Shown one piece after another: positions 58,805 through 64,000 of a DNA stretch of 64,000 bases. Numbering within the stretch: the stretch's first letter is position 1; each line of letters starts with the position of its first letter. Both the position numbers and the translations under genes were made by a program. The notes under the pieces are model-generated. The model was given only the letters and a program-made list of their open reading frames with translations, was not told where the DNA came from and searched no databases. The DNA is from Mycolicibacterium litorale (lineage in GTDB: Bacteria > Actinomycetota > Actinomycetes > Mycobacteriales > Mycobacteriaceae), in the NCBI GenBank assembly GCA_002007745.1, contig CP019882.1:3348001-3412000 (forward strand), given 5' to 3'.

Positions 58805-60230
58805 CGGGCCCCCTGCGCACGCCGCCTGGCATCGTCGTGACGGGCCAGGCATTCGGTCCACCAGTGGTGATAGTCGGGCCGTGGCTCGACGACGTTAGGC
58901 CGGCTCTGGCGCACGATCGGCGTGCCGAGCGACTCGGCGGCGAACAGCGCCGCGCCGATGGCCGAGTGATCGGTCACCGAGGGGTCGACCCACACCTCCC
59001 GGCCGGTGGCGTCAGCGATGTCGCGCCACATCAGCGGACTGACCGCGCTTCCGCCGCCGAGCCGGACCGGCCCCGAGCGTCCTGTGGTCGCCGCCAGCAC
59101 GTCGATGCAGCGACGCAATTCGACCACGATCCCGGTCAACAATCCCCGCCCGATGTGCCCCACCCCCATTCCCAGGCGCAGGCCCTGCAATGTGCCGCTC
59201 AGCGTGGGGTCCCACAGGGCGCCCTGCTCCCCGGGGGTCAGGTACGGCAGGAACAGCGGCGCCTGATCGGCCGGGATGCCGGCCGCCAGCTCCAGGAGTG
59301 CGGCTGGACCGTCGAGGTTGAACAGCGCGGCGACCGCGTCGAACGCCGAACCCATTGCCAGCAAGTCCATTTCCAGCCCCCAGCCCGCCCCGGCCAACGG
59401 CGTGACCAGGTAGCGCTGCGCAGGATCGCGGGTCGGCTGGTCGGAGATTCCGAGCACGATTGCACTGGTGCCGGCGATCACGCCCACGTCGCCATGGCTC
59501 ACCGCCCCCACACCGACGGCCCCGAGCACCGAGTCAGCGGCCCCGAGCACCACCGGCAGATCAGCGGGCAGCGCCCAACGCTCCCGCCACACCCGCGTCA
59601 ACGGCAACGCCGTGCCGGCGGGTGCCACCTCGGGCAGGGCGGAGATGCCTGCCGCTGACGCGATTTCGGCGTTCCAGCTGCCCTGTTCGATGTCGAAGGC
59701 CGCGCTGCCCGCCGCTGTGCTCGGATCGGTGAGCAGGTGCCCGGTCAGTTCGCGAAACAGCGCGTCCTTGGCGCCGGCCGTGGTGGCACCGATGTGCCCC
59801 AGCTTGCGCAGCCGGGCGTGCATCGGCGCCAGGTAACGGCCGTCGACGCGCTGCCCGGTGATCCGGTACAGCGCCTCATCGCCGAACTCGTCGCGCAGAT
59901 CCGTCGCCTGTTCCTCGGCACGGGCGTCCTCCCAGGTGATCGCCGGGCCGGTCGGCGCACCCTCGGCATCGAGTTCGACCAGCGTCGGCAGCATTGCACT
60001 CAATCCGATACCGCGCCAGCGTCGTGGTTCGGCCACAGCGGCGACCCGATCGACGGCAGCACCCAGCGCATGCCACCAGTCCCGCGGATTCTGCTCTGCC
60101 GCTTCAGGTTCCGGACGGCTGGTGGGATAACCGCAGCGAGCACCGGCCACTACGGCGCCGTCCTCGCCGACCGCGACGACTTTGATCGCCGAGGTGCCGA
60201 GGTCGACACCCAGGACGACGGGCCCGTCGG

Positions 60231-60234
<4 letters not shown>
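58801..60234 (-). CDS. FGGY-family carbohydrate kinase (xylulokinase-like)
   Basis: A 477-residue sugar kinase: phosphate-1 loop VVLGVDLGTSAIKVVAVGED, substrate/ATP regions AITWEDARAEEQATDL, GVIAGTSAIVLGISDQPT and RLGGGSAVSPLMWRDIADAT. It resembles xylulokinase in length and motifs; the true substrate is not evident. GTG 60234 overlaps the aminotransferase stop (GTGA) and its own stop overlaps the deaminase start (GTGA). Confidence 0.88.
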
Positions 60235-61624
<1,390 letters not shown>

Positions 61625-61655
61625 GATCAGTGAGCTGGGCGGGGAGGGGGCGGTG

Positions 61656-62840
61656 TCACTGGGCGGTCGGGACGGTGGCGCCCAGCAGGGTCACCAGGGT
61701 GCGGTGCAGGATCTCGGTGGATGCGATCACGTCGGGGATGGACACCCACTCCTCGGCGGCGTGGTAGTTGCCACCTTCCGGACCGAACAGCACGGTCGGG
61801 ATGCCGGCACTCTGGAAGAGCGCGGCGTCGGTCCAGGCGTTGAGGCCGGTGACCGGTGAGCGCACCCCGTTGACGGCCTCAGTCGCATCGCCGAGAGCGC
61901 TGAGCAGCACCTCGTTGCCCTCGCCGGTGAACGGGTCGCGGTCCAGCCGGACGTTGACCTCGCCGCGGAACCGCGGCTCGGATTCTTTGACCTCGGCGAA
62001 GATCGCCTCGATCTCGGCGACCCGGTCGGCCAGCGTTTCGCCCGGCTGGGTGCCGATCTCGATGCCGAGCACCGCCTGGCTCGGGTAGGTGGCGTAGTCG
62101 GTGCCGCCGGTGATGGTCCCGGTGTGGAACACGGTACGGCCGTTCTTCGGATCGGGGTTGGGCTTCCATCGCGTCTCGTCGAGCCGGTGCAGACGGGTGA
62201 CCACCTCGGCCATGTGCACGATCGCGTCCACGCCCTTGTCAGGTGCCGATCCGTGCGCGGGCTGGCCGTGCACGATGATGTCGATCCAGCCGAACCCCTG
62301 ATGCTCGCCGAAGATGGTGTGCGAGCCTTCCGGTTCCAGATTGATGGCGAAGTCGATTTCGGCGGCGTGATGGGCGACCAGATGCTCGGTGCCGATGCTG
62401 ACGCCCTCCTCATCGATCACCAGGGCCACCAGTACGTTGCCCGCCAGTTCCGTGCCCGAGCGCACCAGTTCTCGCACAGCCAGCATCGCCGCGGCGCAAC
62501 CACCCTTGTCGTCGGCCACTCCGAGGCCGATCATCCGGTCGCCGTCGACCACCGGATGCAGCGCCCGGTCGGCCCAGCTCGCGTAGCCGACGGTGTCGAT
62601 ATGCGCGGACAGGCAGATGGTCGGCCCCGGTGCGCTACCCCGCAACCAGGCCAGCACGTTGGGCCGGCCGGGCTCCACCTCCTCCAGCGTCGCGTCCAGC
62701 CCGACCTCGGCCAGCCAGTCGCGCATGAACCGGGCGACTTCCCCCTCACCGGCGCCACCCGGGATCAGCCAGGGCGTCACCGAGTCGATTCGAACCATCG
62801 CCTCGAGCAGCTCGACAGCTTCGTCACGAGTGACGGTCAT
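61656..62840 (-). CDS. M20-family metallopeptidase/deacylase
   Basis: A 394-residue ArgE/DapE/CPG2-type zinc hydrolase. Metal ligands are in CLSAHIDTVGYASWADRALH, GLGVADDKGGCAAAMLAV, LVIDEEGVSIGTEHLVAHHA and FAINLEPEGSHTIFGEHQG; the dimer domain has VHGQPAHGSAPDKGVDAIV. ATG 62840 has AAGGAG upstream and overlaps the ABC ATPase stop (ATGA). It may cleave imported peptides or N-acyl groups. Confidence 0.9.
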   Translation of the reverse strand: MTVTRDEAVELLEAMVRIDSVTPWLIPGGAGEGEVARFMRDWLAEVGLDATLEEVEPGRPNVLAWLRGSAPGPTICLSAHIDTVGYASWADRALHPVVDGDRMIGLGVADDKGGCAAAMLAVRELVRSGTELAGNVLVALVIDEEGVSIGTEHLVAHHAAEIDFAINLEPEGSHTIFGEHQGFGWIDIIVHGQPAHGSAPDKGVDAIVHMAEVVTRLHRLDETRWKPNPDPKNGRTVFHTGTITGGTDYATYPSQAVLGIEIGTQPGETLADRVAEIEAIFAEVKESEPRFRGEVNVRLDRDPFTGEGNEVLLSALGDATEAVNGVRSPVTGLNAWTDAALFQSAGIPTVLFGPEGGNYHAAEEWVSIPDVIASTEILHRTLVTLLGATVPTAQ

Positions 62841-63859
62841 GTGGTGTTCTCCTTCAATGTTGGTGATACTTCGAGGTCGGGAAAGTGGCATGCCACAGCG
62901 TGTTCCGGTGTCGCAGCCCTCAGCGGCGGCTGCTCTGTACGGCAGCGCTCGGGCTGGCCGAGTTGCCGGTACAGCGGGCAGCGCGGCGCAAAGCGGCAAC
63001 CGGGTGTGGTGGCGGTGGCGTTCGGGGGTTCACCAGTCAGCAGCGTGCGGGCGGCCCGCCTGCCGCCGTCCGCTTTCGGCATCACCTCCACCAAAGCCCG
63101 GGTGTAGGGGTGACGCGGTGTGCCGATGACTTCCGCGGCGCGGCCCTGCTCAACCACCTGGCCCAGATAAAGCACGGCCACCCGGTCGGCGAAGACACCG
63201 GCCAGCGCCAGATCATGGGTGATGAAAAGAATTGCCACACCCAGTCTTTCACGCATGTCCAGCAGTACCCGGATGACACCGGCACGCAGCGACACGTCGA
63301 GCATGGAGACCGGTTCGTCGGCCACCAACAGGCGGGGCTCGAGGGCCAGCGCGGCGGCGATGGCGACCCGCTGCCGCTGCCCACCGGAGAGCTGGAAGAT
63401 GCGGCGCTCGGCGATCGCGGCCGCGGGGGTCAACCCGCACATCTCCAACGCCGCCAGCGCCACCTCGCGACGTGCCGCCGGATCCAGGTCGCCACGGTGG
63501 ATCGCCAGCCCCTCGCTGACCACGTCGATGGCGGTGGCGTTGACCGGCAGACTCTCGAACGGATCCTGGAAGATCATCTGGAAATCGCGGCGCCGGCGGC
63601 GCAATGCCGCGCCACGGGCGTGGGTGATGTCGGCTCCACCGACCGATACCGAACCCGAGCTGGCCTCGACGAGCCGCATGATCGTGCGTGCGATAGTCGT
63701 CTTTCCGCAACCGGATTCACCCACCAGCGCCACGATTTCGCCTTCGTGGACGGCCAGGTCGACACCGTCGACGGCGCGGGCGACCAGCCGTTGCCGCCCG
63801 TGCCGGACGGGGAAGTGCACACGCAGGTCGCGGACCTCGGCGACCACCGGTCTGGTCAT
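62837..63859 (-). CDS. Oligopeptide/dipeptide ABC transporter ATPase (OppF/DppF-like)
   Basis: A 340-residue importer ATPase: Walker A LVGESGCGKTTIARTIMRLV, Q-loop MIFQDPFESLPVNATAIDVV, signature FQLSGGQRQRVAIAAALALE, Walker B LLVADEPVSMLDVSLRAGV. The C-terminal oligopeptide/HPY region has TTPGCRFAPRCPLYRQ. ATG 63859 overlaps the stop of the upstream ATPase (ATGA). Energises peptide uptake with its partner OppD-like subunit. Confidence 0.92.
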   Translation of the reverse strand: MTRPVVAEVRDLRVHFPVRHGRQRLVARAVDGVDLAVHEGEIVALVGESGCGKTTIARTIMRLVEASSGSVSVGGADITHARGAALRRRRRDFQMIFQDPFESLPVNATAIDVVSEGLAIHRGDLDPAARREVALAALEMCGLTPAAAIAERRIFQLSGGQRQRVAIAAALALEPRLLVADEPVSMLDVSLRAGVIRVLLDMRERLGVAILFITHDLALAGVFADRVAVLYLGQVVEQGRAAEVIGTPRHPYTRALVEVMPKADGGRRAARTLLTGEPPNATATTPGCRFAPRCPLYRQLGQPERCRTEQPPLRAATPEHAVACHFPDLEVSPTLKENTT

Positions 63860-64000
63860 GCGGGTACCTCCACCAGATGACAGGCGGCGACGTGGTCGGC
63901 GGCTCCGGACACCGGGCGCAGCGCCGGATCGTCGGTCGCACACCGGGTCAGCGTCTCGCTACACCGGTCGTAGAACCGGCATCCCGCCGGGGGGTGTGCG
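63856..64000 (-). CDS. Oligopeptide ABC transporter ATPase, C-terminal end (OppD/DppD-like, partial)
   Basis: Only the last ~47 codons are in the window: HPPAGCRFYDRCSETLTRCA, then ADHVAACHLVEVPA. The C-R-F-x-x-R-C and A-C-H-L pattern is the C-terminal oligopeptide-transport ATPase (oligo_HPY) domain. The stop overlaps the next ATPase start (ATGA). The rest of the transporter should lie beyond 64000. Confidence 0.82.
   Translation of the reverse strand, partial: AHPPAGCRFYDRCSETLTRCATDDPALRPVSGAADHVAACHLVEVPA

Overview
The window is high-G+C actinobacterial DNA whose gene order closely follows the acn-suf-mptB-cta-tkt/tal/zwf/opcA/pgl-secG/tpi/pgk/gap-whiA/yvcK/rapZ/uvrC-rib-lprG/p55 block of mycobacteria as I know it from M. 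tuberculosis (Rv1475c down to Rv1410c, read in inverse order). A ppc gene in the glycolytic block, a SufB without an intein and the lack of PE_PGRS genes point to a fast-growing Mycolicibacterium-type species rather than the tuberculosis complex. I saw no rRNA, tRNA, CRISPR array or insertion sequence.

Layout. 1-2.3 kb: 3' part of aconitase and its TetR regulator. 2.3-7.5 kb (minus strand): small HTH protein, ABC-F ATPase, enoyl-CoA hydratase EchA12, thioredoxin, Old Yellow Enzyme-type reductase, and an ECF-like sigma factor with a zinc-finger anti-sigma factor. 7.6-13.9 kb (minus): complete SUF Fe-S assembly operon sufR-B-D-C-S-U-T. 14-17.5 kb (plus): mannosyltransferase MptB and a two-component ABC exporter. 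17.5-21.7 kb: heme A synthesis (ctaA, ctaB) around an ATP-grasp protein and a quinone reductase. 21.9-30.5 kb (plus): pentose phosphate operon tkt-tal-zwf-opcA-pgl, followed by a coiled-coil protein and a FadD-type ligase. 30.8-38.8 kb: small secreted protein, PEP carboxylase, MarR/oxidoreductase pair, then gap-pgk-tpiA-secG. 39-44.6 kb: MOSC protein and the ATGA-linked uvrC-rapZ-yvcK-whiA operon. 45-54.4 kb: riboflavin cluster (ribE ... ribA2-ribH-PH protein), split by two large secreted repeat proteins of visibly lower G+C. 54.5-56.8 kb: lprG-p55. 56.8-64 kb (minus): a tightly overlapping catabolic operon (oligopeptide ABC ATPases, M20 peptidase, class III aminotransferase, FGGY kinase, NagB-like deaminase, DAP decarboxylase-like enzyme), cut by the window end.

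Two general observations matter for every reader. First, at least 18 single frameshifts break otherwise intact conserved genes (sufU, tkt twice, rapZ, ribA2 three times, the large secreted proteins and others). All but the rapZ case (net -2 or +1) are explained by one missing base in a G or C run, so they look like sequencing/assembly undercalls and not pseudogenes. I give such genes their full span and mark the break. Second, three loci carry short tandem repeats that are themselves translated: 27-bp units inside sufD, 33-bp units at the start of the ABC permease gene, and 35-bp units between ribA2 and ribH that form a chain of mini-ORFs linked by ATGA stop/start overlaps, as described for mycobacterial MIRU elements.

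Physiologically most of the window is central metabolism and redox upkeep: TCA entry, Fe-S assembly, heme A, NADPH supply, lower glycolysis, anaplerosis, riboflavin, cell-envelope mannan and lipid export. The accessory parts are the surface-protein pair and the terminal peptide/amino-sugar operon.
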